Positions 1-11,480 of a stretch of DNA of 64,000 nt are shown here, one piece after another (position 1 is the stretch's first letter; each line of letters opens with the position of its first letter). This DNA comes from Dactylonectria macrodidyma. Taxonomy: Eukaryota; Ascomycota; Sordariomycetes; Hypocreales; Nectriaceae. Under the pieces are notes generated by a model that saw only the letters and a list, made by a program, of their open reading frames with translations, did no database searches and was not told the DNA's origin. The stretch is taken from positions 186,001 to 250,000 of the forward strand of contig JAGMUV010000032.1 of assembly GCA_020744425.1 (NCBI GenBank), given 5' to 3'. The translations under genes and the position numbers were made by a program.

Positions 1-1749
1 GTTGGGGGCCTGCACAATGTGGCCCTCCATCTTCTTGAACTCGGTGTACAGTAGAGAGATCTCCGTGACATAATAGTCGTCGCCCATCATAGTAGCTCCG
101 GTGGAGCCATAAACTGTAACGCGATCGCCGACATCGAAAGGATGTTTGACGAAAACGAAGATCATGGACTGAAGAAACTCTTGCGCCGTGGCTTGCAGCA
201 TCCAGGCGAGGCCCAAGACCACGGTGCCTGCTGAACCAAGAGCGGCGGCAGCGGAGCCCGAAATGATGGAAATGAACACGATGATGCTGATGACGAAGAT
301 GATGAAGAGGAAAACTTTGTCAAGCTTCTTAATGACCGAGTCGAGATCTTTCAATGAAGCTGCAATCGCCTTCTTCTCGAGGTGGATCTCGTTGCACACG
401 GCCTCGAACTCTTCCAAGGAGATGTCGCCGTTCAGATCCTTGTCGAACATGTAGAACGCGCACTCAGCCTCTTCTTCGGTCGAGAAAATAGCCTGCAGAT
501 CCTCCAGGTAGACAAGCTCACGGCCGTCTTTCACGACGCTCCTGTAGATAAGCCTGGCAAGAGTCTGAGCTGATGCGGTTGTGCGAAGCAACTCAGAGAC
601 GACCTTTCGAGGGTGGTTGTTGTTGACCTTGCGACCGATCAAATCGTTACCAACACGACCAGCGACGTAGCCGACTTTACTCAATGCGTGCCGTGCGTTG
701 TCTTGCAAAGCCTGCATCGGAGTCTGAGCACCACGGGCCAACGTGCTGTTGCCGCGTTGCCAGAAGTAGTCAGTCTCCTCACTTTGAGCCTTGGCGTTCT
801 CAAAGAGTTGGACGAGTTGGCTGATGTCGCCCTTGTTGTTGTCGATACGGGTAGCGTAGGTGCGCTGGTGGAATGAGGTGGCAATCCATTGGATCATGAT
901 CTTTTCCACGAAATTGAGAGCGGCCAGAATGAAAAACGCGATGAGGACCTTGTTGACAATGCCAATCCACCCTTGTCTAACTTCTGGGTCAGTAGGGACT
1001 CGGTGGTCGTTGATTGTGGGCATAAACGAGACAAGGGCAGCAAGCATCCAGAGGAAGAGAGCCGTATGGAGATCAAGCTCGGAACCAATATCTCTCCACT
1101 TCTTGGATGTCGTTGATCCAAAGAGCTTGGCAATGGCCTGAAAGGTCCATGGCATCAGGCTGGTAATCATCCGCGACACCCAAGCCGAGCCCCAAAGGAT
1201 TTCAAGCCAAATGCCGAACCACATGATATAAACGCCTCCGCGGCCCCCTACAGCCCGATCCGTGTTGTTGAATGCAAGCGCACCCAGAAGAACCGGGACC
1301 AAAAGCAGAGCAGCGCCCGGGATGAGGTATAGTAGGTAGCGAAGGAACCGAGGAAACTTGCGAAGAAACGCCCAAAACTTGACAAAAGTGGCATTATTAT
1401 CCTTCTTCTTTTCCGCATGGAACGTTTCGGAGGGCATGGGCTGATTGAAGGCGTCTTCAGGCTCCACATGATGAGGGCGTTTGGAGTGGCCATCCTGCTC
1501 TTCAGATACGGCACGCTCAATGCGGAGCAGCTCAAGGTCATCGTTGAAACGGGTAGCGTTGGCGCGCTGCTCAGAAGGCGATACCAGATTGTGTGAACCG
1601 TTGGTATTGTGGTTGGCCGTAAGAGTGTTGAAGGTGTCAAGCGATGGTGCTGGTTGCTTTTCGTTGATGGACCTGTCAGGAGAAACCTGTGGCTGGCCTT
1701 CGGGTTCGACCGACGCACGGTGAGGTTGCGGATCAGTTGTGCCCGCCAT
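1..1749 (-). CDS. MscS-family mechanosensitive ion channel with EF-hand (3' end cut by window)
   Basis: Predicted membrane channel opening on membrane stretch, with a Ca2+-binding EF-hand, as in fungal MscS-like proteins of the ER or plasma membrane. One uninterrupted frame of 583 codons runs from ATG at 1749 (MAGTTDPQ...) off the left edge. Hydrophobic segments lie near residues 140-160 (YLLYLIPGAALLLVPVLLG), 170-190, 228-245, 262-280 and 475-515. A canonical EF-hand loop, DKDLNGDISLEE, sits near residue 435. The signature of the MscS pore/beta region, FVKHPFDVGDRVTV, is near residue 550 close to the edge. Family members are usually 800-1000 residues, so roughly a third is missing. No intron or break is seen. 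This is the only gene here that looks like a normal single-copy host gene, and it marks the border of the transposon-rich region. Confidence 0.9.
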   Translation of the reverse strand, partial: MAGTTDPQPHRASVEPEGQPQVSPDRSINEKQPAPSLDTFNTLTANHNTNGSHNLVSPSEQRANATRFNDDLELLRIERAVSEEQDGHSKRPHHVEPEDAFNQPMPSETFHAEKKKDNNATFVKFWAFLRKFPRFLRYLLYLIPGAALLLVPVLLGALAFNNTDRAVGGRGGVYIMWFGIWLEILWGSAWVSRMITSLMPWTFQAIAKLFGSTTSKKWRDIGSELDLHTALFLWMLAALVSFMPTINDHRVPTDPEVRQGWIGIVNKVLIAFFILAALNFVEKIMIQWIATSFHQRTYATRIDNNKGDISQLVQLFENAKAQSEETDYFWQRGNSTLARGAQTPMQALQDNARHALSKVGYVAGRVGNDLIGRKVNNNHPRKVVSELLRTTASAQTLARLIYRSVVKDGRELVYLEDLQAIFSTEEEAECAFYMFDKDLNGDISLEEFEAVCNEIHLEKKAIAASLKDLDSVIKKLDKVFLFIIFVISIIVFISIISGSAAAALGSAGTVVLGLAWMLQATAQEFLQSMIFVFVKHPFDVGDRVTVYGSTGATMMGDDYYVTEISLLYTEFKKMEGHIVQAPN

Positions 1750-3711
1750 CGTGGCTGCCACGATTCGAAACTGAAACTCAGATGGTGTATGGAGACCGTC
1801 AATAGGTAGAACAACTGTCGAATGAGATACTCCTCAGCAAGAACCAAGTCCGACCGTCGAGAATTGGCCCTTGAGCTTCTATCCGGGCAACGTAGTCGAG
1901 GAGAGAGTGATCATATACCCACTCAACAGCCAGTATGCAAGAGAGAGTAAACGATAGAGAAGGTTAAAAAAAAAAGGGCCAACAAAACGCCTTGGTGATG
2001 ACGGCGATGATCAGTGTACAAATGAGTGGTCTCGTGAATGGGTCCTGATTGTGTGTCGTGGTGGAGGTGACTTCAGGTTCATATCCCATGTGTGTTGGTA
2101 TTGACCTGCAATCCCTGTCGGCACAATGCGTACTGTCGATTGTTGGAAGAGGCAGACTCAGGATGAGTGAACGAGCGTGTGATTGTTTCGCGGGTGACTG
2201 GGAGTCTCCCAACTTTTATTAAGAGCCGGTCTCAGGCGACCAGGAGGCGAGAGAAGACTGGGTCCAGATAAACTTGGCTCAGGCAAAGCAGGGAATGAAT
2301 CGAAGTATCCACAGTTTCCCCATCCCATCGCCAGAGTGCCAGTTTAATTTTCTCTTGATACGACGCACAAAGACATGATTGCGTCGACTGGTCCTCCACC
2401 CTCCATCATCCTCGATAGCAGCAGCATGGACGTGCTGGTGTGGCCCCCAAAGCATGCTGGTGGAGTCGGCGGGCCAGGGCCAAGAGCCAACCAGCTCCAC
2501 GGCCGCGTCTTTAACCACCACAAGCATCATCGACGACAGGGGATCTTGGGCCGGGTGGAGGTGAAACCATGAAGCGCAGTGGGCCCCGTGGAACCCATCA
2601 TGGAACGCCCAAGGTGGAAGTTCCGAGAGAGCCGCCGCTGGTCCAAGGCTGTTCGTCTGTCGTCCACGCTTCAAGCTGCCGAAGCGACTCGCATCCGCCC
2701 GCGTTGTACGGTGTCATTAAATCACACAAGAGCGTATATCGCAAACGTTCGCATGCGTCTCGGGTGCGGATCCGTGAAGAAGAGCACATCGAGATTTGCC
2801 AAGCGCAAATCTTTTCCCGCCGAGGAATCATCCACCTTGACCACCGGAGCATCAGACCATGACGTCACCGAGCAGAAATGATGGCTGTCTGTCAACCTAG
2901 CGAGTAGCAACGGGCCAAATGGTCCTCGGCTAGGTGCGTTCCCTGTCTCTTGGCCATGAGGAAAATTCCGCTGCGGAATGTCAAAATCATGGAAGCGGAC
3001 GAATGGTGGTTGGGGATTTGGTGGTGTGGAGGGCAGGGCCTTTCCACGGGCGCACGTCCGTTGTCCCGGCCCGTCTCTCACTGTGCAGCCAGCGCCAGCC
3101 AGCCACACCGCGTGCGTGGGGGGCGCCACCCACAGAGCCTCAGACTGTGAAACAACAGAAGGGCACCCCTAATAAAATGCCCTGTTCTATCAAAGTTCAC
3201 AGGGGATGCAGGGGGTTCAGCAGCCAATCCTGGCCTCTGCGATTACAGTTTCAGAACTCGAACGACAGCGCCCGCAGTTATGTGTCTGCCCACTCGGCAG
3301 CGAGATTGGGGAAGAAGCGAGTGGGGTAATATCATCCACTGCTCGGTGCTGCTGGTCATCGTCATTCGAGCTTCCTTGAGCAAGAGCTGGGCAACTGGAT
3401 TCCGTTGTAGACATTTGGGCAGGGGCAGACCGAGTGGCACCGCCCAAGCCGCTGTCGCTTCGTGAAGCCCCAATACTTAGGTAGCCGTCCTCGGAATTAC
3501 CGATTCAGCGGCGGCGTGCTTGGGCTTTGCGATCGCGAAGGACGTACGAAGCCGCTTGCGGACTTCATTCTCTGGTAACAGGACAGATACAGGCTGTATC
3601 GAGGGATGCCGGGGTGGCGCGGAGCTGGCAGAGCTGCTTGCGGCTGAAGTGGAAGGTACAGGGTTCGTTCTAGCTGGTCGACTAAGTTGATCCGTGGGCG
3701 AATACGGCAGG
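1750..3711. other. Intergenic stretch without recognisable gene
   Basis: The first few hundred bases upstream of 1749 are the probable promoter and 5' leader of the channel gene on the minus strand. It includes an A-rich run at about 1967-1977. Short open frames on both strands (for example 2722-3129 minus, 135 codons) show no known motif and overlap each other. I see no tRNA, repeat or inverted ends before the piggyBac-like terminus at 3712. Confidence 0.5.
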
Positions 3712-3744
3712 CTATCCCTTTGCGACTGCTAAGGCAGCCCGCAT
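3712..3744 (+). repeat. Left terminal inverted repeat of piggyBac-like copy 1
   Basis: Starts CTATCCCTTTGCGACTGC and pairs with 8800-8832 with two mismatches. The inner GCTAAGGCAGC block is also present in the ends of copy 2 (38592 and 40686). Confidence 0.85.
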
Positions 3745-4852
3745 ATTTCTGACCCACTTTTATCCCCGCTTTTCGCGCTCGAGCTAAGTGACATACTCGT
3801 TACATCAGTATCTTCAGAATCAACACCACCAAAATTACTATGTACGCAATTAATGAACCACTCCAATGGATACAGCAAAGCACAGCCTAGCTGCAAACGC
3901 TTTTGACGAAGAGCTTGATATCTGCCTAGATGAATGCCAACAGGAACAGGCAGCTGATAACACCTGCCGGCCGGATGTGCCGCCTACATCACAACGTGGC
4001 TACAACTTCAAGCCTTTTTGCATCTCTCAACGCAGCCCTATCATCGCAACCCTTCCTTCAACGCCGTTGTCACTTTTCCAGCTCTTTCTACCTGAAATGC
4101 TAGTTGAGAGATGGGTCAGCTACTCGAATACAGCAATGACAGCCAGTTTCGAGCCCGGACAAGCACCAAGACCTCTGTCTGCTGCTGAAGTCTTCCTATG
4201 GCTTGGAATCGTTATTTACATAGGTCTTCATAAGGAAATTGCAGTCAGGGACCACTGGAAGACCTCAGAAGAAGACTCAATGCAGCCAAAGCATCCTATC
4301 GTTAAATTCATAACTTTTGACCGATTTCAACTCCTCTATCGCCGCCTCCGACCATACGATACGACCGCCCCGATTGATGCAGATGACGGCATTGCGAAGA
4401 ACTTTAAGAAGGTTGATGAGTGGTCTCAGCTGATACAGCAGGCGTCTACAAAGCTCTTCCAACCGGGCACACATATCGCTATAGATGAGGGCATCATCGG
4501 CTTTACAGGGAGGGCACGAGAGACAGTCACCATTAAGACCAAGCCGACTCCAACGGGCTTCAAGGTTTGGGTTGTGGCACAACGAGGCTATTTCCTGCGT
4601 TGGATTTGGCACACGCCTTCCACAACCCTCGGTCCTGTGAGCAAGCGACTATCACAGAGATCAGGGCCGCCTAAAGCGACCCTCAACCCGACACAAAGCG
4701 TGGTTATTGCCCTAGTTAATCAGCTGCCGGATGCCACATACCACGTCTTCTTAGATAACCTCTTTTGCTCGCCTAAGCTCTTCCGAGTCCTCAGGAAGCG
4801 AGGCATCGGGGCCACGGGCACCTGCCGCACTAACTGTGGTCTGTATAGGCCT

Positions 4853-7800
4853 CAAGGCTCGAACCCACTACACTGTAAATCCACGTGGACCACATATAAG
4901 TGGCCCATCTCTATTACATCCACTTGTCGGCGCTCAGATTACGTAATAATCCACTACACTTGGACACGAAAGTGGATGTAATGGAGTGGATTTAGGTGGA
5001 TTTAGGTACAGTGGGATATTCCCTGACCCTGTATGGTTCATAGTACTTATTTTTGTATATGACTGCCCATTAAATCGAGGTACCTGGACCCAAGTTAGCC
5101 GAGGTCGATCACCCCTACAGCTAATCTAATAATATTGACGAGAAACTACCCCTATTGAGTGCGTTTTCTACAGATTTCCTGCTTTGTTTTTGCCAAAAAA
5201 AATTTTTGATGTCAGCCAACCAGCCAGGCCAACCAGGCCAACAGCAGCAGCTCGAAGACCGTCTTTTTCGCCATTTCAGAGGCTGGAATTGGTCAGAACG
5301 CGCTCGTGATACTAGCTCTTGGCTGTGGGACTTTGGCTATGATATTCAACGTCATGGCTTACGCAAATGGGCTTGCAAGGACTGTATCCTCGGAAATCGT
5401 CCCATTATCGCGACTTTTACCTCTTCAGGTCTCCAGAACGCGGCAAATCATCTATGGCGTGAGCACAAAACACCAGCACCAGAGGGAGAGAAAAAGAGCA
5501 CAGCACAGCTCAAATCCGAAGGCGCACTGAAATCGAACCAGCCGACTATTGCCTCTGTTTTGAAACTGGACGTCAACAAGCCTACGGAACAGAATATCGC
5601 GAATAGCTTCATCTCACGCTTTGATAAGCAACATTTTCAGCGTATGCTAGTCGAGTTAATCGTCAGTAGCAACCAGTCATTTTCCTTCGCCGAGAACCCC
5701 ATCCTCCGAGAAATCTTCGATTATTTGAGTCCCTCCGTTTCCATCCAACACGCCAACTTGACTGCCACGGCTGTCCGATATAAGATCATTCAGGAGTATA
5801 ACCGCCACAAGCAGACGGTTATCGAGGTGCTGAGGAACTCCCCTGGAGCCCTTCATATTTCATTTGATGGCTGGACGTCTCGAAATAAGCTTGCCCTCTA
5901 CGGTATTGCTTGTTTTTTCAGAGACGAGAAGAATCGGCCATGCAAAATCATGATTGGAGTTCCAGAGGCTCATCGTCACTTCGGCTCAACGATCGGTGGG
6001 GAGGTTCTCGACGTCCTACACACTCTTGGCGTGGGTCCAGAGAAGGTTGGCTATTTCACGCTCGACAATGCAGAAAACAACGATACTGCCATGGAGGTCA
6101 TTGGTGCTGAACTTGGGTTCGATGGCCGACTGCGCCGAGGACGCTGTATTGGCCACACAATTAACTTGTCAGCCAAGGCGCTCTTATTTGGCAAAAACGC
6201 CGACGCGTTCGAGAAGCAATTGTCAGGCGCAGAAGCGTTATCTGATACTGAATACGCTCAATGGCGCAAAAAAGGACCAGTTGGCAAGTTACACAATATC
6301 GTAGTTGATGTGCGTATTAGCCACCGGCTGATTTACTTGTTCAAGGAGGTCCAGAGGGTAAGCGGTTTAACTAAATCCTATTCGTCTCATATTAACTCGG
6401 TATATCTAACAGGACGAAATTAATCGCGCCACCACCCTTAAACTCCGATCGAAGAAACCACTCAAGCTAATTATCGACAACGACACGCGTTGGCTGTCAC
6501 AACTCTACATGATCCGCAGGGCTCTACGGTTGAAAACCTCTATCGAACTCCTACTGATCAAGTATAAGGCGCAATGGGAGGACGAAAATCGGTCTAAAAA
6601 GACTGGCCAAGTGACACAAGCCAAGTTGGCGAAAAAACCACGCATCCTCCGAGACGAGAATCAGCTAACGGACAAAGACTGGGAGGTTCTTTACCATTTG
6701 GAGGCTATTCTGACTGTTTTTGAGACCGTGGTAAAGACGCTTGAGGGTGATGGACACATCCGCAGGCGTAAGCAAGGCTGGACTGGCTCCTATGGCAGTA
6801 TCTGGGACGTGGTGCTTGGCTATGAGTTGCTGCTTAACACACTGGAAGAATATAAGCAGCTTGCTGCTGATTTTCCTGATCCAGAGCACTTCCGCATCGG
6901 AATCAACCTTGCTTGGGATAAGCTGGATGAATATTATCGGCGGCTGGACGAGACGCCCATCTACTATACGGCTATGGCGCTCCATCCAGCTTATCGTTGG
7001 GACTGGTTTGATGAAACGTGGGCTCATAAGCCTAGCTGGGTTGAAAAGGCAAAAGAGATGGTTGCCGACGTCTGGCTGTCCGATTACGCTCGTCTCGAGG
7101 TTAGAACCAGCAGCAGCAGAGGCGACGACGAGCCACCAGCAAAAAGACCTCGGTTTTTCAATCCCTTCGAGAAGAACAGTCGTCTGCCAAGCTCAATACC
7201 AGCCTACGCAGCAGCTATTGTTGGTGACGAGTACCAAGCGTGGCAGACGGATCGTGACGCCAGCGACGGCAACGTTCGTGATCCAATTGGTTACTGGATC
7301 ACTAAGCAAGGCAGATATCCTCGGTTATCCAGGATGGCCTTGGACTTCCTGACGATCCAGCCGATGTCAGCCGAGTGTGAGAGGTTATTTTCAGCTGCTG
7401 GCAAGATGGTCTCGGGGTTGCGTACGAACCTAGATGCTGAGATTATCGCCATTTGTCAGGTCTTACGCTCTTGGTACCGTGCTGGCCTTATCAAGGACCT
7501 GGATCCATTGCTTAAGTCACACCTCGAAAGTAAGCTGGATGCCGGCTGTGGGACTCTAAGCGACGACGAGCTGGCTCTTGCTGAGTCAAAATGGCTATTC
7601 GAGGGCGAGGACAGCGCCAGCGAGGTTGACGATTCATCACAGCAGCAAGAGGCTGAAGAGTTAGTGTCAACCTCTGAAAGTGAGGCTGAATAGGCGTCGA
7701 CGAGGTTGTGAATAGCCTCAAAAGTCCACTTACAAAAATCCACTTATAAATCCACGTGTACATCCATTCCACTCCGGTCGAAAGTGTGCTACATCCACTT

Positions 7801-7874
7801 TGTAATTGCCTAAAAATGGTCCATCCACTCTACTTGGTCCAAAAGTGGAGTGGATGTAGTGGTTTCGAGCCTTG
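4853..7874 (+). mobile_element. hAT-1: complete hAT transposon nested in piggyBac-like copy 1
   Basis: The ends are 11-bp perfect inverted repeats, CAAGGCTCGAA at 4853-4863 and TTCGAGCCTTG at 7864-7874. They are flanked by an 8-bp target duplication ATAGGCCT at 4845-4852 and 7875-7882. Removing the element and one copy of the duplication restores the transposase reading frame and matches copy 2 at the same site (GLYRP followed by LV.LKAQD). Subterminal regions carry repeated GTGGAT/ATCCAC motifs. The element encodes one spliced, open transposase, so it is probably young and may be autonomous. Confidence 0.93.
5209..7693 (+). CDS. hAT-family transposase (hAT-1), two exons
   Basis: Cut-and-paste transposase of about 809 residues. 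Exon 1 is 5209-6357, intron 6358-6412 (GTAAGC...AACAG), exon 2 6413-7693. The start MSANQPGQ was chosen, though an upstream in-frame ATG-less extension exists. The N-terminus has a BED-like zinc-finger region (WACKDCILG ... HLWREH). The hAT catalytic core shows SFDGWTSRNKLALYGI, then FTLDNAENNDTAM and RGRCIGHTINLSAKAL. The hAT dimerisation block PRLSRMALDFLTIQPMSAECERLFS is near the C-terminus, followed by an acidic tail. No stop or frameshift was seen across the spliced frame. Confidence 0.92.
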
Positions 7875-8799
7875 ATAGGCCTCTTGTGCTGTTAAAGGCC
7901 CAGGATCGGAAAGGCAAGCTGCCTTGGCAGTGGAATGGCCTAGTGACAGTTCCCACGCCGGACGATCAGGTCAGCGTTCTGTATGACATATCTCTTAGTA
8001 TTTCCCTTAATAATCTGTCTCTTGAAGCCGCAGGTGAATCAAATCGCATGGAAAGATGACGCCCTAGTGCTACTGTTATCAACGGTATACACAGGGCACG
8101 AGATCGAACAACGCATCCGCCGGCGGCCGACGTCAACACAAGCCCGGGCACGGCAAATCAAGCACTTTTTTGGTGCGCACCCTGTGCTAAAGGTTTGGCA
8201 GCCGTCTATCGCGACTGACTACAACGATCACATGGGCGCGGTCGATATTGGCGATCAACTACGAGCAAAGCTGGGAATGGATCATCGTGTTTATAAGGGC
8301 GCTTGGCGGGTTATTGCATGGTGTTTCCTCCTCGAGACTGCACTCGTCAACAGCTACCTTCTTCAATTCCACGGAGACCCTAGTTGGCCGCGAATTGAGT
8401 CACAGACAGCGTGGAGGCAACGCATCTGTGATGACCTCATCCGCACTTACACAACTACCGCAGCCTCGAGGCAGAGATATCGGTCCGGCGACACATTTAC
8501 GCCTACAATACAGCATAAAAGAGTCTCAAGAGGGAAAAAATCTAGCTGCCTCGGCTGTAAAGGGATCAGATTCAATGAGCCCCGGCAGGGTCGGGTGCCT
8601 CTAAGGGCGGCACAGCCAAGTCAGCTCAATCGAAGGCGGCCGACGATGACAAGTTCGGGCTGCTTGCAGTGTGATGTAGCAATTTGTACCCGGCAGGCTT
8701 GCTGGTACTTCTATCACAACCAAATTTAGGTGCTAATCAATGTATCTATCATTCTAGGCCGTCTAGTGGTCCAAAACCGGGAAAACTGTGGGCCGACTC

Positions 8800-8832
8800 A
8801 TGCGGGCTGCCTTAGCAGATGCAAAGGGATAG
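8800..8832 (-). repeat. Right terminal inverted repeat of piggyBac-like copy 1
   Basis: Reverse complement of 3712-3744 with two mismatches. It ends GCAAAGGGATAG. Confidence 0.85.
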
Positions 8833-9260
8833 ATGTGACTGTTGCAAAACTCCAAAATCCACCACGCTAGTGTCGAAATGGGCTAGCGGCATGGACATCC
8901 CGCCCCGCAGTACATTGCTCCATGTACCTCAGCGTACATTACCTGGATTTTTTTTCGCGTTTCAAGAGTTGCAATTAAAGCAGCGGGGCCGCAGCGGACC
9001 AGCAAAGCGCATTTTCATTACCGTTCTACGGACAACATGGAAGAAACTGAGAGTTCCCCCTTAACTTCAGGACCAAGATTATAGTTTGAAGTCCTACCAT
9101 TAAGTTTCAAAGTCCTAGATGGGATCACTCAAAGATATAAAGCCCCAAAGGAATAATTTAACCAAGAATAATTACAATCAGTAAGTTACCATAAGACACT
9201 TTTTCATCAAGTGCACTCAACACCCCTGCGCAATCCAACAACACATCAGCCGCGGTCGAA
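8833..9260. other. Gap without recognisable gene
   Basis: Between the piggyBac-like right end and the zinc-knuckle gene I see only AT-richer sequence (about 9060-9200) that may be the 3' flank of the minus-strand gene that follows. No inverted ends for integrase element A were found here. Confidence 0.4.
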
Positions 9261-10130
9261 TCAGGAAACACCAACGCTCAATTGTCCTCTTCCTCTTCTT
9301 CCTCTTCCTCCTCGTCCGGCTTGTTGAGCTGCTGAGCGTCGAGTTAGCAGTGAAAATGTATTTGACGACTTGATCCCGCTCACAATCCAGAGCCGAGCAG
9401 CCTCGGCCATGGTCTCCAGCGCCATGATCTTTCGCTCCTCGGGGCTCTTCTCGGCTATCTCGCCAAACGAGGCCAAAGCGGGAGCTGGTACTGGAGTGGC
9501 AGGAAGAGCCGCACCACTGCCACAAGCTCGTAGTTGTTGTGCTGCGCGCTGTGCAGCAGTACGCCAGGCATCATCTGGATCGGCATTTGCACGCTTGAGC
9601 TGCCGATTCAGCTCCCAAAAGACACGGACAGCGCCAACAGCACCAGCAGGGACCTAGACATGCAACGTCATCAATGAGTCGTCGCCCTACACAAGCAGAG
9701 ATGCCTTACCGGTTTGCATGTGTGACCGTACTTTGCGCAGTCCCAGCACGCAGCACCAGTATCTATTCCATGCGCGTCAGCGTAACAGTTGCATACTTCT
9801 AAGGCAATCCAACATACTGTCCTGGGAGGCACATTCATGGCCGGGAGCCTTGGTGGCACGCGTGACGCAGGCGCGGCATGGAAAGTCTCGCACCGAGCCG
9901 AGGGGAGGGGCCTTTTTCGTCTGCTTCTTCTTCTGCTCGAACAACCTTGTGAGCTGCCGTTTCTCTGCCAGAAAAGGAACTGACCAGATCTCACGGTAAT
10001 TTTGTCCGTGGATTTGCGGGCGCTGGGCCGCATCAATCCCGTGCGCTTCCTGGACGAACTCGCATTCGTCACGCCAACGGCTGCAGTGCCGCCTACTGTG
10101 ACGAAATCAGCCGTGGACATGACAGCGCCG
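9261..10130 (-). CDS. Zinc-knuckle protein beside integrase copy A (DUF3716-like, tentative)
   Basis: Minus-strand gene assembled from three or more exons by eye. A central exon reads ...PCRACVTRATKAPGHEC... and ends near 9828 (GAC-A). A GTATGT...GCTGAC...TAG intron of about 57 bp follows, then GAACWDCAKYGHTCKP. A second intron (GTAAGG...TCTAG) leads into VPAGAVGAVRVFWELNRQL...ALASFGEIAEKSPEERKIM, stopping near 9261. The paired CxxC...C clusters followed by a helical tail resemble fungal DUF3716-type proteins. The same paired pattern occurs in the gene at 51607-52412 next to integrase copy B. The 5' end is uncertain. It is divergent from the integrase at 10484, 350 bp away. Function unknown; DNA or nucleic-acid binding is only inferred. 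Confidence 0.5.
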
Positions 10131-10483
10131 ACGACCACTGGACTTTCCACGGCAATCAAGATGCAGAGGGAATTAAGGAACTAAACTGAAACAAATTTGG
10201 GTTCCGTAAAAATTTGCGGTACCAAGGATTGAAGACTACTCTGATTCACCGGCGGCACTCAGTAGTAATACCTTCCCGAATGAGAAGCATTGATCCTGGG
10301 GCTCGGTGGCGTTCCACCAACAGCCCCTGACGCTAGGCCGCTGCGGGCCAGTGTCAACACCGCAGCGGGGCTTGCGGTGAGCCCATCTCATGACAAAGAG
10401 CAGGTCGTCACCTCTCCCCTTTCATTGTTTCATGGTGTGAACACCAAGAAATATGCCCACACATTCGACTAACGCCGACGCAA

Positions 10484-11480
10484 ATGGCACGGCCACCCAA
10501 CCCGATCGATCAATACCGTGACTATGTCACTTTTCTTTATCTTCACGGTGTCTCGCGAAGCCGGATCAAGTATAAGCTTCGGAAGCGTTACCATGTCGCC
10601 GTCGATCTCAGTACAATCTCTCGCCGAATCGCCAAATGGGATCTGCCGCGGCAGCAAGCCCGTACCAAAGAAACTCCGGAGTTGATAGAGGCGACACGCG
10701 ACCTGATATTCCGCGTTGGACTAACGGAGAAGCAAACGCTCAGCGTTCTACAGAAACAAGGCTGGCCGGTCACGAAAGAAGGCCTAAAGCGCATCAGGCT
10801 TCACCCGGACCGCCGCTGGGTACGCAGGCTCAATAGCGACGAAGAACGACTTGCGTTATTGAAAAAGACAGAGCAAGCCATCATCGAAATGACGCGACGG
10901 TCCAACGCCATTTCGGGGTATGGCAAAAGCCTTCTCCAGCCTTACCTACGTCAGCAAAAGCAGCTTTGGGTACCAAGAGACCCCCTCTTTGCGATGTACA
11001 AAATCATGTTCCCAAATGAGGTCGAGCTCCGAAAAAGAATGTTTCGGAGGAAGAAGGGACAGTTCCTTGTCCCAGGGCCAAACTACCAGTGGTGCATTGA
11101 CGGCCATGACAAGCTCAAGGCGTACGGATTCGAGATATACGCGGCCATCGACGCCTACTCACGCAACATCATCTGGTTCTACGTTGGCCACTCTGCAACA
11201 ACTGCCTTGAGCGTACTGAAGCAGTACCTGGCGGCATGCGACGCCTATGGCTTCCGGCCATGGTATTTGCAAGCAGACAGGGGCAGCGAAACGCCATTGA
11301 TCGCGGCAGCCCATTGGAACTTTGTATTGACCACAAACGGACAAGTGGAATGGCATGGGCAAGTCTTCCAACAAGGCAAGCGATTGAAGGATTCATACAA
11401 GGCAGCTCCAAGTACGAAAAATGTCAAGATTGAGAGTTGGTGGGAGCGTATGCTTCATGTCTCTACCCGGCAGTGGGTAG
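10484..11480 (+). pseudogene. DDE (retroviral-like) integrase/transposase, copy A, truncated by solo LTR
   Basis: Starts MARPPNPIDQYRDYVTFLY and has N-terminal helix-turn-helix segments (residues about 10-50 and 65-105). An rve-type catalytic core follows. The first Asp is in YQWCIDGHDKLKAYGFEIYA, the second in LQADRGSETP, and the Glu in VKIESWWERM. Relatives are at 49658-51256 (copy C) and 52852-54476 (copy B), which are 530-550 residues long. Here the frame is cut after about 332 residues by an LTR inserted at 11481. Beyond the LTR the original frame resumes at 11653 (DFTSGTQAHW) and then decays. No terminal repeats were found for this copy. Confidence 0.82.

Larger units (their letters stand above)
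3866..8729 (+). pseudogene. piggyBac-type transposase, interrupted by hAT-1
   Basis: Cut-and-paste transposase of the piggyBac/PGBD type (DDE_Tnp_1_7 fold), chosen start ATG 3866. The gene lies in three pieces: 3866-4852, then (after the hAT insertion and its duplicated 8 bp) 7883-7969, a 64-bp intron 7970-8033, and 8034-8729. Catalytic-region motifs are seen around IAIDEGIIGFTG, VFLDNLFCSP and TDYNDHMGAVDIGDQ. The C-terminal cysteine-rich domain has CLGCKG, CLQCD and CTRQACW. Apart from the insertion the frame is open, so this copy was probably coding until hAT-1 arrived. It is closely related to the intact copy at 38757-40593 but clearly not identical. Confidence 0.85.
3712..8832 (+). mobile_element. 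piggyBac-like DNA transposon copy 1, split by hAT-1
   Basis: Bounded by 33-bp inverted ends that match except for two bases: 3712-3744 begins CTATCCCTTTGC and 8800-8832 ends GCAAAGGGATAG. The single gene inside encodes a piggyBac-type transposase homologous to the intact copy at 38.6-40.7 kb. A complete hAT element is inserted at 4853-7874, so this copy is disrupted. No TTAA target duplication, the usual piggyBac hallmark, is visible next to either end. Confidence 0.85.

Noticed and set aside
1248..1847. 199-codon minus-strand frame over the start of the channel gene
   Set aside because: It is in another frame of the MscS gene and has no domain. The real frame begins at 1749 and carries the transmembrane and EF-hand signatures.
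2722..3129. 135-codon minus-strand frame in the left intergenic region
   Set aside because: No known motif, overlapping open frames on the other strand in G+C-rich DNA, and no splice or start context worth noting.
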